Source of the DNA: an uncultured Clostridia bacterium
GTDB lineage: Bacteria > Bacillota > Clostridia > Oscillospirales > Ruminococcaceae
Assembly (NCBI GenBank): GCA_947625915.1
Contig: CANQPX010000013.1
Coordinates: 1-46,697, forward strand
Direction: 5' to 3'
DNA: 46,697 nt
Shown here: one piece after another, positions 24,453 through 32,037 of the stretch
Position numbering within the stretch: the first letter of the stretch is position 1
How the letters are laid out: every line of letters starts with the position of its first letter
Translations under genes and position numbers: made by a program
The notes under the pieces: model-generated
Databases searched by the model: none
Seen by the model: the letters and a program-made list of their open reading frames with translations, nothing else
Told to the model about the DNA's origin: nothing

Positions 24453-24666
24453 CCAGCGCAGCCGCGCTGGTGGGGTCAAGGGGTGAAACCCCTTGTCGCC
24501 ATCCGCAGATGGCGAAATCCCCTAATGCCTTTAGGAGCTCCGCAGGGGGTGAATTTACGCCGCAGGCGTAAAGAGGGGGAAGCCCTGCGATAGAGGGCTT
24601 CCCCCTTGAACTAACAAATTATTTCTATTTTTTCCTTGTCAAACAACCCGGTGAGTTGTTTGACAA
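24453..24666. repeat. 214-nt multi-hairpin repeat, copy 1 (candidate structured RNA)
   Basis: No gene occupies 24346-24737. This 214-nt block folds into consecutive stems: H1 24453-24470, H2 24477-24495, H3 24497-24514, H4 24521-24535, H5 24554-24572, H6 24574-24606 (13 bp) and H7 24636-24666 (12 bp, loop CCGGTGA). It aligns without gaps to 45966-46179 with 23 substitutions. Sixteen of these make eight complementary pair swaps, two in H3, four in H5 and two in H7. No coding potential is convincing. It could be a structured ncRNA, a MITE-like palindromic repeat, or a transposon-associated RNA; strand is unknown. Confidence 0.85.
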
Positions 24667-24686
24667 CGAACTATACATTATTTGTA

Positions 24687-24734
24687 AATTTTTCTACAAA
24701 TTGAAAGCAGAGCCTTTATCGACTCTGCTTTTTG
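24687..24734 (+). repeat. Right 48-nt inverted repeat containing a terminator
   Basis: GAAAGCAGAG / CTCTGCTTTTT (arms about 24703-24731) with a plus-strand T-run. It is the inverted partner of 24348-24395 (40/48 identical) and ends 4 nt from the mcrC stop. Together the pair brackets the multi-hairpin repeat. Confidence 0.7.
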
Positions 24735-24737
24735 CTG

Positions 24738-25946
24738 TTATATGAAAAATGTTTCCGTAAGAACAGATACGCTCATGTCAATATCATTTAAGTCGATAAG
24801 ATACATCGTTTTTCCGATACCGCTGAATTCCGTGTTCAGCACTTGAGTCACGGGGAATACAAGAACAGTGTTTTCTTTTTCAACACCGTTATAATCCTTG
24901 AAGTTTTTGAACTTGAAACGTACATTGATAGTGTTATCGGTGATGCGGTTCTTGATGTAAAAATCCGAGATCGGTCTCATTTCCTTGTCCATACCGGTGT
25001 TGCTTATGGAATTGCTTATTTTTTCGGGCGTAAGGAAATAGTAGTTTGTGCGGTCGATCTGTTTTCTCAGACTGGAAGCGATACACGCACTGAAAAGCTT
25101 ATCCATATGAAAAAGCATTGCATATTTTACCTTTCCGCCTGTAAAGAATGTAGTTCCCTTATTCAGAAGGAAAAATCTGCTCCATTTCATTGCATTGAAG
25201 TATTTGTTCATACTTCTGTCCTCAATGCTGTTTTTGAAATCGTCTCTTATATTTGTCGAAGATTCCACATTGTCGAGGGATAACAAAAGCATACGGATCT
25301 TTTTCTTATTCAGTGTATTTGAAGAAAGTTTATCAAGGACTTCCAGAGTTTTTTTCAATAAGCGGTTTTCCGCACGATTGACACTGAACACATCATATTC
25401 CACAAAGAATTTTTCTTTATGGGCATAGTTCTTTTTTGCGTGTTCCGCGTATATTGTTTTGCCTTTTACGAAAGTTTCATTTCCGCGGTATGGTACATAT
25501 GTCTGTTTCAGACCGTTCCGAACAACGTTAAGGACTTCATCTGTGAACATTCTTACGCAGATCTCAAACAAATTGAGCTGTTCTTTTTTAAAATAGAGTT
25601 CATCGAATTTTCTTATGGGAACTTCTCTTATAGCTTCCAGCATATGCAATATCAGCATTTTGGAAACGATGATATTTTCTTCGCTGTTTGTGCGGATCTG
25701 AGGAAGTATTTCGATCTGTGTACCGTCTTTGAGCATAATTATCCCCACATAACGTGACGGCGTCAAAGCTTCTCTGCCGTCGGGAAGGGTAATTTTATGC
25801 ATTACCGAATATTTTTTGCTTGCGGCAAAATCATCGAGTCTTTCGTAATTATGTTCGGAAAGGAGTATTTTATGCGGTTCATTTCCGTTACCGGCTTTAA
25901 CGAAGCAGTCGGCTTCCGTTACCACATAGCGTTTAAGTTTTTTCAT
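24738..25946 (-). CDS. mcrC: McrC-family protein (McrBC restriction subunit)
   Basis: A 402-residue McrC-like protein. The N-terminal domain shows the family's YVGIIMLKDGTQIEILPQI (about 66-85), and FFVEYDVFSVNRAENRLLKKT (180-200) is the central NR-L motif. In McrC the C-terminal PD-(D/E)xK nuclease reads about PD...iDaKYK. Here RPISDFYIKN has D328 but the second motif is NVRFKFK (341-347), with Arg in place of the acidic residue. It follows the mcrB-like gene by 12 nt. Nuclease loss is an inference from a by-eye alignment. Confidence 0.85.
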   Translation of the reverse strand: MKKLKRYVVTEADCFVKAGNGNEPHKILLSEHNYERLDDFAASKKYSVMHKITLPDGREALTPSRYVGIIMLKDGTQIEILPQIRTNSEENIIVSKMLILHMLEAIREVPIRKFDELYFKKEQLNLFEICVRMFTDEVLNVVRNGLKQTYVPYRGNETFVKGKTIYAEHAKKNYAHKEKFFVEYDVFSVNRAENRLLKKTLEVLDKLSSNTLNKKKIRMLLLSLDNVESSTNIRDDFKNSIEDRSMNKYFNAMKWSRFFLLNKGTTFFTGGKVKYAMLFHMDKLFSACIASSLRKQIDRTNYYFLTPEKISNSISNTGMDKEMRPISDFYIKNRITDNTINVRFKFKNFKDYNGVEKENTVLVFPVTQVLNTEFSGIGKTMYLIDLNDIDMSVSVLTETFFI

Positions 25947-25958
25947 AAATTGGCACCA

Positions 25959-26966
25959 TCAGATCTTAAGGTAAGCGTTTATATTTGCGAAAGCGGCGTT
26001 GTTTATTGAGTAAACTTCATCGTTTTCGAGGTAAAGTTCGGCATTTGAGCCGAAGATCTGCGCATAGTCAACAGCCGTAGAACGTACGAACTGTTCGTTT
26101 TCCTCTTTGTTGGCGTCACCGAGAACAAGTCTGATCTTCTCATAATCATCGTAAAAATATTCCTGCAAAAGGGGAACGATGGCGTTTTTGAAGATATGTG
26201 CGAGCGTAGCAAGAGTAGGTTTGTTTTTAAGCTGCATGAAGTACGCATGACCTATGGTATGATCGCGGTCGCAAAGTATCTCGATGCGCTTATTGATCTT
26301 TATCATGAGCTGGCGTATATCGACGCCTTCAACAACGACTCCCGCCAGAAGATCGGGGTTCGGCATCATTTCTATGAAGTCGAAACGGCGGCGCAGAGCC
26401 GAGTCGAGCATTGCAATAGAACGGTCGGCGGTATTCATCGTACCGATTATGTAGATATTTTCGGGAACACCAAAAGCTTCCTGAGAATAAGCAAGTTTTA
26501 CCGTAGCGGATTCAGGCTGACCGATACGTTTAGTAGGTTCTATAAGAGTTATCATTTCACCGAAGATCTTTGAGACGTTGCCGCGGTTGATCTCGTCAAT
26601 GATAAACACATATTTTTCATCGGGATTTTTGGAGGCTTCTTCACAAAATCTGCGGAAAACGCCCTGATCGACGCGATAGACCATTTCTTCCTTACGGGAA
26701 CGTTCGCCGCGTTCGTTCATTACCTGAATAAATACGGGTTTTATACCTTCAACGAATTCCTCGTAGCCGAAAGATTGGTGGAAAGTGGTAAATTCGATCT
26801 GTCCGTAAAGAGTTTTGAGGGCGTGATATTTTTCGAGGAGTTCGTTGTAATCGTCCTTCATAACTTCACGCACCGGACGTCCATAGATGATAGAGATCGC
26901 GTAAGCGACAGTGTTATAAGTTTTACCTGTTCCCGGAGGACCGTACAAAATAATATTTGCGCCCAT
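25959..26966 (-). CDS. mcrB: McrB-like AAA+ GTPase lacking an N-terminal specificity domain
   Basis: A 335-residue AAA+ motor of the McrB type. Walker A GPPGTGKT is at residues 9-16, Walker B FIIDEINRGN at 121-130, and the McrB signature GTMNTADRSIA at 176-186, then DSALRRRFDF. Known McrB proteins carry a DNA-recognition domain before the motor; here the protein starts 8 residues before Walker A. The start is well supported: GAGGTGA lies about 8 nt upstream and the region beyond is AT-rich without an ORF. DNA recognition would need another partner, which is not in the window. Confidence 0.9.
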   Translation of the reverse strand: MGANIILYGPPGTGKTYNTVAYAISIIYGRPVREVMKDDYNELLEKYHALKTLYGQIEFTTFHQSFGYEEFVEGIKPVFIQVMNERGERSRKEEMVYRVDQGVFRRFCEEASKNPDEKYVFIIDEINRGNVSKIFGEMITLIEPTKRIGQPESATVKLAYSQEAFGVPENIYIIGTMNTADRSIAMLDSALRRRFDFIEMMPNPDLLAGVVVEGVDIRQLMIKINKRIEILCDRDHTIGHAYFMQLKNKPTLATLAHIFKNAIVPLLQEYFYDDYEKIRLVLGDANKEENEQFVRSTAVDYAQIFGSNAELYLENDEVYSINNAAFANINAYLKI

Positions 26967-27159
26967 CAGATGTTCACCTCATAAAAGAATTTTTGCAAAA
27001 ATGCTTCTAATATATTCCAAATTTAAGAAATACATTTTCAACACCTAATATTAATTTTAATACATTTTAACAATAATTTCAATAGCAAATCAAATTTTTT
27101 TATGCTATTCTACAGTTTTTATAAAATATTTCTCAATTAATTGTTGATTTGTACAAAAA
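26967..27159. other. AT-rich gap upstream of mcrB
   Basis: About 190 nt of very AT-rich sequence with no ORF. On the minus strand TTGATT-18-TAAAAT is a possible mcrB promoter; no palindrome or methyl-type target is evident. Confidence 0.3.
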
Positions 27160-27199
27160 GCAAAAGACTTCCGACAGATAACGGCAGAAGTCTTTTGTA
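27160..27199 (-). terminator. Terminator for the lrp-aminotransferase-ispE operon
   Basis: AAAAGACTTC and GAAGTCTTTT pair, with an inner CCG/CGG, followed on the minus strand by a T-rich stretch. It lies 33 nt beyond the ispE stop. Confidence 0.75.
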
Positions 27200-27231
27200 A
27201 TAAACTGTAAATTACGCTTTCTATAAAGCGA

Positions 27232-28095
27232 TCACATCACATAATTGTATGCGCCCTCGCTTGCGGGGAAACATACTGTGGAGAAATATCCCTTGTCGCG
27301 TATAGCGCGTGAAGTGAGTTCAGCGGTGGGTTTGTCATTAAAAAGTCCGAAAACTGCCGAGCCGCTTCCTGTCATTGCGGAATATCCCGAACCGCTTTGA
27401 TCGAGCAGTTCCTTTATTTCGGCAGCGCTTGCCGAGGCGGAAACTTTTTCAAAAACGTTCATTCCCACAGCAGAAAGAGAACGAATAGTACCATTATAAG
27501 ATGATGGGAAAGGATTTTCTGTTAAACCTGCCGCGTCTATCTTTGCATAAGCTTCTTCTGTGGAAACTCCGTCATTTCCTTTGCCTATAACGATAAAGCA
27601 ATCTTCAAGCGGTGGAGCAGCCGACATAACATCGCCTATCCCTCTGCAAAGCTGAGTTCCGCCCACAATGCAGAACGGAACGTCCGCACCTATCGAAGCA
27701 CCCATTTGGCAAAGTTCTTCCAAGGAATAATTTTTTTCAAAAAGTTGGTTCAATCCGCAAAGCACAGCCGCAGCGTCCGCACTTCCGCCGCCGAGACCCG
27801 CCTGTATGGGGATCTCTTTGTTTATGTAAATGTTCAGCCCTTGAAAGATCATTCCTGATTTTTCAAGGAATATTTCCGCCGCACGGTATGCGGTATTTTT
27901 CCTGCTTTTGGGAACATCTTCAACATTGCATTTTATAGAGATCTTTTCAATATTGCTTTTCTCTATGGAGATCTTATCCGAAAGCGAGATGCTCTGCATG
28001 ATATTAACGACCTCATGATAGCCGTCGCTGCGTTTACCCTTGACATCAAGATAAAGATTTATCTTTGCAGGAGCCGTTATCAATACCCTATCCAT
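27232..28095 (-). CDS. ispE: 4-diphosphocytidyl-2-C-methyl-D-erythritol kinase
   Basis: GHMP kinase of the non-mevalonate isoprenoid pathway, phosphorylating CDP-ME. It opens APAKINLYLDVKGKRSDGYHE; the ATP-binding loop is PIQAGLGGGSADAAAVL, and MTGSGSAVFGLF is the C-terminal GHMP motif. The 287-residue length is normal. It is 5 nt downstream of the aminotransferase gene, so both share a transcript. The ATG follows TAGGAGGTAAAT on the minus strand. Confidence 0.96.
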   Translation of the reverse strand: MDRVLITAPAKINLYLDVKGKRSDGYHEVVNIMQSISLSDKISIEKSNIEKISIKCNVEDVPKSRKNTAYRAAEIFLEKSGMIFQGLNIYINKEIPIQAGLGGGSADAAAVLCGLNQLFEKNYSLEELCQMGASIGADVPFCIVGGTQLCRGIGDVMSAAPPLEDCFIVIGKGNDGVSTEEAYAKIDAAGLTENPFPSSYNGTIRSLSAVGMNVFEKVSASASAAEIKELLDQSGSGYSAMTGSGSAVFGLFNDKPTAELTSRAIRDKGYFSTVCFPASEGAYNYVM

Positions 28096-28100
28096 AATAT

Positions 28101-29273
28101 TTACCTCCTAAGTTCGTCCATAAATTCCGAAATACGTTCTACCGCTTCCATAAGATGTTTCAGAGAGTAAGCGTAGGAGATCCTTATATATCCCTCTCCG
28201 CATTCCCCGAAAGCGTCTCCCGGAACAACGGCAACGCGGTGTTTTTCAAGAAGCTGTTCGCAGAACTGCTGGCTTGTAAGACCGCTTGTTTTTATTGACG
28301 GGAAAACATAGAACGCGCCCTGCGGGTCAAAACATTTCAGACCGATCTCATTCAGAGCGTTAACGAGCCATCTTCGGCGGATATTGTATTCGTTCATCAT
28401 ATTTTCCACTTCGTGACCGCAGGATCTTAACGCTTCCACAGCCGCATACTGTGAAACCGTTGGTGAACACATCACCGCGTACTGGTGTATTTTCAGCATC
28501 TGTTTTACAAGCGGCTTCGGACCTGCAATATACCCGAGTCTCCAGCCCGTCATAGCGAATGCTTTTGAGAAGCCGTTTACAAGGAGCGTTCTTTCCTGCA
28601 TACCCTCAAGCTGAGTTATGGAAAAGTGTTTTCCCTCGAAAGTAAGTTCAGCGTATATCTCATCGGAAAGAACGATGATATCCGTTCCCCGCAGGACTTC
28701 CGCTATAGGTTCGATATCTTCTTTTGTCATGATAGCCCCTGTGGGGTTATTTGGAAAGGGGAAAATAAGAAGTTTTGTCTTATCGGTAATTTTTTCCCTG
28801 AGTGCATCGGCTTTCAGCTTGAAACCGTCCTCTTCCTTTGTTTCCACTATCACGGGAACTCCGCCCGTAAGTTCAACTATGGGAGCATAGCACACAAAGC
28901 AAGGTTCAACTATTATAACTTCGTCTCCCGGATCCACAAGAGCGCGTATTCCAAGATCGATAGCTTCCGAGCCGCCTACCGTAACGATGATCTCGCCGTC
29001 CGGGTCATAGGTAACGCCGAGTTTATCGTTGATATATCCGCAAATGGACTTTCTGAGTTCCATAAGTCCCGAATTTGCGGTATAAACGGTCTTACGCTTT
29101 TCAAGAGTAGTTATCGCCGCCTGTCTTATTGCCCACGGTGTGGTAAAATCGGGTTCGCCCACGCCGAGGGAGATAACATTGTCCATAGTAGCGGCAATAT
29201 CAAAGAATTTCCTTATTCCCGACGGCTTTAACTTAGCACATTTTTTGGAAATAAGTTTATCATAGTCCATCAT
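28101..29273 (-). CDS. Class I/II PLP-dependent aminotransferase (PatA/aspartate type)
   Basis: Fold type I aminotransferase of 390 residues. The PLP Schiff-base lysine is in VNGFSKAFAMTGWRLGYIAGP; FPFPNNPTGAIM holds the Asn/Pro motif, SDEIYAELTF the PLP-pyridine Asp, and EGYIRISYAYS the carboxylate-binding Arg. It resembles the PatA/aspartate/aromatic group; the substrate is undetermined. The SD is unusually far (AAGGGG, about 12 nt), and the sequence before the start is a partial duplication (see 29177-29368). It sits behind an Lrp/AsnC regulator that may control it. Confidence 0.9.
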   Translation of the reverse strand: MMDYDKLISKKCAKLKPSGIRKFFDIAATMDNVISLGVGEPDFTTPWAIRQAAITTLEKRKTVYTANSGLMELRKSICGYINDKLGVTYDPDGEIIVTVGGSEAIDLGIRALVDPGDEVIIVEPCFVCYAPIVELTGGVPVIVETKEEDGFKLKADALREKITDKTKLLIFPFPNNPTGAIMTKEDIEPIAEVLRGTDIIVLSDEIYAELTFEGKHFSITQLEGMQERTLLVNGFSKAFAMTGWRLGYIAGPKPLVKQMLKIHQYAVMCSPTVSQYAAVEALRSCGHEVENMMNEYNIRRRWLVNALNEIGLKCFDPQGAFYVFPSIKTSGLTSQQFCEQLLEKHRVAVVPGDAFGECGEGYIRISYAYSLKHLMEAVERISEFMDELRR

Positions 29274-29368
29274 GGAGAAACAGATCCCCTTTCATTGTCC
29301 ATATTGGCGGCAACATCAAAGAATTTTTTGCAGTCCGTCATGGAGAAACAAATCCCCTTTCATCGTCC
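29177..29368. repeat. Interleaved direct repeats at the aminotransferase start
   Basis: Two short direct repeats interleave. 29177-29210 is repeated at 29293-29326 (34 nt, 3 mismatches), and 29271-29300 at 29339-29368 (30 nt, 2 mismatches, 68-nt offset). On the minus strand the extra copy reads KKFFDVAANMDN joined to ERGSVSP-stop, a fusion of aminotransferase N-terminal codons with the regulator's C-terminal codons. Looks like a small local duplication. Confidence 0.75.
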
Positions 29369-29817
29369 GCTTCGTTTTCAATGAAAATGCCTTTTTCCTT
29401 GTAGCGTTTCAGGACGAAATGCGTTGCGGTGGAGATAACTCCGTCAATGGTGGAGAGCCGCTGTGCAACGAACAGAGCCACTTCTTTGTAATTTGTTCCG
29501 CTTATTGTCACCGCAAGGTCAAAAGCGCCCGACATAAGAGTAAGACTTTCGACTTCATCATACATCATGATGGTCTTGGCGATATCGTCAAATCCGCAGT
29601 CTGCCTTAGGAGTTACCTTTACTTCGATAAACGCTGTAACGGTGTTCTTATCGGCGACCTCATCATTGACGATGGCGGAATAACCTTTTATAACGCCTTC
29701 ATGTTCGAGAGCCTTTATTTTTTCCTCGACGGCGTTTTCTGTCATTCCCGTCATAGCGGCAAGTTCCTTGCAGGAAAGGCGGGCGTTCTGTTTAAGAAGT
29801 TTGATAAGAGTATCCAT
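29338..29817 (-). CDS. Lrp/AsnC family transcriptional regulator
   Basis: A 159-residue regulator with an N-terminal winged helix (LIKLLKQNARLSCKELAAMTGM...VEEKIKALEHEGVIKGY) and a C-terminal RAM ligand-sensing domain (TAFIEVKVTPKADCGFD... and SGAFDLAVTISG). Such proteins usually sense amino acids. It precedes the aminotransferase on the same strand. The last residues DDERGFVSP are in the duplicated segment. SD GGGAGGAAACG is good. Confidence 0.92.
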   Translation of the reverse strand: MDTLIKLLKQNARLSCKELAAMTGMTENAVEEKIKALEHEGVIKGYSAIVNDEVADKNTVTAFIEVKVTPKADCGFDDIAKTIMMYDEVESLTLMSGAFDLAVTISGTNYKEVALFVAQRLSTIDGVISTATHFVLKRYKEKGIFIENEADDERGFVSP

Positions 29818-29849
29818 AAATCGTTTCCTCCCTGATATCAGCTTATTTG

Positions 29850-29878
29850 ATTATACCATAAAATTTTGCGTTTGTCTA
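29850..29878 (-). promoter_or_regulatory. Promoter for the lrp-aminotransferase-ispE operon
   Basis: On the minus strand TAGACA (29873-29878) and TATAAT (29850-29855) are 17 nt apart. The -35 overlaps the stop end of the PHP phosphatase gene. Confidence 0.6.
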
Positions 29879-30715
29879 TATTTTTATAAAATTAGGTTTA
29901 CGTTCTTTGAAGTAACAAAGATGTTCAAATCCCGCTTCAAGAGCGATCTCCGCGCCTTCTTTAACGCCTTTTCCGAGGTCTGCGGCGCAGTGAGCGTCCG
30001 AACCCACGGAAAGTATCTCGCCGCCCATTTCGCGGAACATTTTCACCCAATAGAGGTTAGGGAACGTCTGACCGTAAGCCTGACGCAGACCGCTGGTGTT
30101 TATCTCTATGCCCTTGCCGTTTTCTATAAGCACTTTGAACGACTCACGGATAATTTCTTCATACTTTGACATATCGACTTTTATCCCATTGTCGCCTTCG
30201 ATATATCGCAGGGGATATGTCAGATGCCCCAGAACATCGAACTTGTTCCATTTGCAAAGCTTGTAAACATTTTCATAGTACAGTTCCAGAAGCGGTTCAA
30301 CGGAGTTTTTTGAATAGTCTATGAACGCAAAATCGTCATAGGGCATTACCTGATGTATCGAACCGATAACAAGATCAAGGCGCTTGTCGGCAGCTATGGA
30401 CTCCGCAAGTCCGAAGTCGGCGGGAGCCTGTCCGAGTTCCAGACCGCAGATGAAATTAATTTTTTTGCCGTATTTTTCCTTTAATTCGGTATTTTCAGCC
30501 ATAGAATTCTCAAAGTCAACGCCGAAGTCATATGTATCATAGTCATTTGGCTCTGCACCGTAATGCTCAATGGAGAACCACCTGTTGACTTCACAGTGAT
30601 CGGTAAGAGCATATGCGGAAAGTCCCTGTTTTATGGCTGTTTTCAGCATTTCTTCCGCGGTGGAATTTCCGTCGGGACTGTTTACGGAATGAGTGTGGCA
30701 ATCAATAAGGTTCAT
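29876..30715 (-). CDS. PHP-domain phosphatase, histidinol-phosphatase (HisJ) family
   Basis: A 279-residue PHP-fold metallohydrolase. Metal-binding motifs are CHTHSVNSPDG at the N-terminus, ALTDHCEVN, ICGLELGQ, VIGSIHQV and GSDAHCAADLGKG near the C-terminus. HisJ-type enzymes dephosphorylate histidinol phosphate; without his genes nearby the substrate is not certain. GAAAGGAATG precedes the start on the minus strand. Confidence 0.88.
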   Translation of the reverse strand: MNLIDCHTHSVNSPDGNSTAEEMLKTAIKQGLSAYALTDHCEVNRWFSIEHYGAEPNDYDTYDFGVDFENSMAENTELKEKYGKKINFICGLELGQAPADFGLAESIAADKRLDLVIGSIHQVMPYDDFAFIDYSKNSVEPLLELYYENVYKLCKWNKFDVLGHLTYPLRYIEGDNGIKVDMSKYEEIIRESFKVLIENGKGIEINTSGLRQAYGQTFPNLYWVKMFREMGGEILSVGSDAHCAADLGKGVKEGAEIALEAGFEHLCYFKERKPNFIKI

Positions 30716-30808
30716 TTTTTACATTCCTTTCAAATATATTTGTAAAATTTGTATGATCTGACGAAAAAGACAAGCGGCATTTCCTAAAAAATTGAAACTT
30801 TTTCCCAC

Positions 30809-30837
30809 TTGACGCAAATTTTGATCTGTGTTAAAAT
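30809..30837 (+). promoter_or_regulatory. Promoter for the DUF2798 gene
   Basis: TTGACG (30809-30814) and TAAAAT (30832-30837), 17-nt spacer. It leaves a leader of about 150 nt before the ATG at 30992. Confidence 0.65.
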
Positions 30838-30884
30838 AAAACACGTTGATAAAATTCAATAATAATTTTAGTTATCGTAAAACG

Positions 30885-30968
30885 ACACACGTTGCGCATC
30901 TGCGCGTAAATCTGATCACGGAACAAAACGATCTGTATTTGCGCCGCACTGCTGGCGTGTGTTTTTTT
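30885..30968 (+). promoter_or_regulatory. Structured leader ending in a terminator-like U-run
   Basis: ACACACG (30885-30891) can pair with CGTGTGT (30956-30962), enclosing GCGTAAAT / ATTTGCGC (30904-30911 / 30937-30944, one G-U) and GATC / GATC. A competing hairpin, CGCC (30942-30945) / GGCG (30954-30957), leads into seven T at 30962-30968. Mutually exclusive folds before a U-run look like an attenuator or riboswitch. It matches no class I recognise. Confidence 0.45.
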
Positions 30969-30991
30969 GCGCGGAAAGGAAGTTTTTTACT

Positions 30992-31567
30992 ATGCCGAGA
31001 AATCAGTTACAGAGAATGATTTTCGCCCTTATAACGGTGATCGTTACAGTCCACGCCTATGTCTTTTACAGTCTTTACGTTGTAAACGGCAGCACACTTA
31101 TGGAGGTGAACGGCGCTTCGAGCGTTCTGTCCGCCATCAACAAACAGGGCGGAGTACTTATGTGCGGTTCTTTTGTGCCGATATGGGCGGTAGTGCTTAC
31201 GGAGTTCGTACTTGCGTATCTTCTGGAAAATCTTCTGGGAAGTCCGCTTTCGTTCAGACTTGCCTGTAAGGTATTCGATTCTGCCAACACTCACCCCGTA
31301 ATTTTTGAGACGGCGATAATCTGCGCCACAGTGGGCATCATGTGTCCCGCAATGAGTTTTATAGCAGCATTTTTGTATTATCCGTACTATGCGGGATTTG
31401 ATCCTATGACGCTCCTTGCGAACTGGATAAAGCTCGTCTGCTATAACTTCCCGTTTGCGTTCTTTTCGCAGCTGTTCTTCATTCAGCCTTTTGTAAGAAC
31501 GGTATTCAAGCTTATATTTGCCAAGGATATCAAGGCAAGAACCGCGGAAGAGGGAAGTGCAGCATAA
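30992..31567 (+). CDS. DUF2798 family membrane protein
   Basis: A 191-residue protein with four hydrophobic segments arranged as two related halves, as in two-repeat DUF2798 proteins. The N-terminus MPRNQLQRMIFALITVIVTV is typical. Later halves contain PIWAVVLTEFVLAYLLENLL and FPFAFFSQLFFIQPFVR. ATG 30992 follows AAAGGAAG; the longer frame from 30959 runs into the leader hairpin and is rejected. Function is unknown. Confidence 0.82.
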   Translation: MPRNQLQRMIFALITVIVTVHAYVFYSLYVVNGSTLMEVNGASSVLSAINKQGGVLMCGSFVPIWAVVLTEFVLAYLLENLLGSPLSFRLACKVFDSANTHPVIFETAIICATVGIMCPAMSFIAAFLYYPYYAGFDPMTLLANWIKLVCYNFPFAFFSQLFFIQPFVRTVFKLIFAKDIKARTAEEGSAA

Positions 31568-31730
31568 GTCGTTCCGAACATCTCTCTTATTTATTATAAC
31601 ACATTTTCCAAAAAATCAACATATATTTTGTGAAAAAAACATACAAAATTGTATGATTTTCGCCTTTTATTTTTTGTAAAAATGTGATATTATAATATAT
31701 GTATTTTTATTGTTTCGGAGGGAATACAGT

Positions 31731-32000
31731 ATGAGAGCTGTTATTACGGTCATCGGAAAGGACACGGTGGGTATACTTACTAAGGTCAGCGGTATATGCA
31801 CCGAATATAACGCAAATGTCATCGAAGTTACGCAAAGCGTTCTTCAGGATATGTTCGCAATGATAATGCTTGTGGATATCTCAAGATTGAATAAGGATTT
31901 CACCGAACTCGTCGGCAGGATGAATGAGCTCGGAAGCGAACTGGGGCTCCGGATCCATACCATGCATGAGGAAATTTTTGAGTCCATGCACAGGATATGA
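31731..32000 (+). CDS. ACT domain-containing protein (UPF0237)
   Basis: An 89-residue single ACT domain: [32 protein letters not shown] and then [16 protein letters not shown] 31731 follows CGGAGGGA. Such stand-alone ACT proteins bind small ligands, often amino acids. The gene is 37 nt upstream of the UPF0210 gene, a pairing seen across bacteria and archaea, so the two probably work together. Confidence 0.92.
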   Translation: MRAVITVIGKDTVGILTKVSGICTEYNANVIEVTQSVLQDMFAMIMLVDISRLNKDFTELVGRMNELGSELGLRIHTMHEEIFESMHRI

Positions 32001-32037
32001 AAACAGCCGAACATCACAGAAGGAGTTTTGCACTGCT

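Noticed and set aside
24342-24593. 83-codon open frame overlapping spoVM's end and the structured repeat
   Set aside because: It translates hairpin sequence into an Arg/Pro/Trp-rich peptide, overlaps stems that vary by compensatory change, and the equivalent frame is not maintained in copy 2.
24453-24666. CRISPR-like array
   Set aside because: Palindromes are all different and not regularly spaced with unique spacers; no cas genes in the window.
24453-24666. Assignment to HEARO / IscB omega RNA
   Set aside because: Length and lack of ORF would fit, but I cannot recall the consensus well enough to match it and no iscB gene is nearby; left as a search to run.
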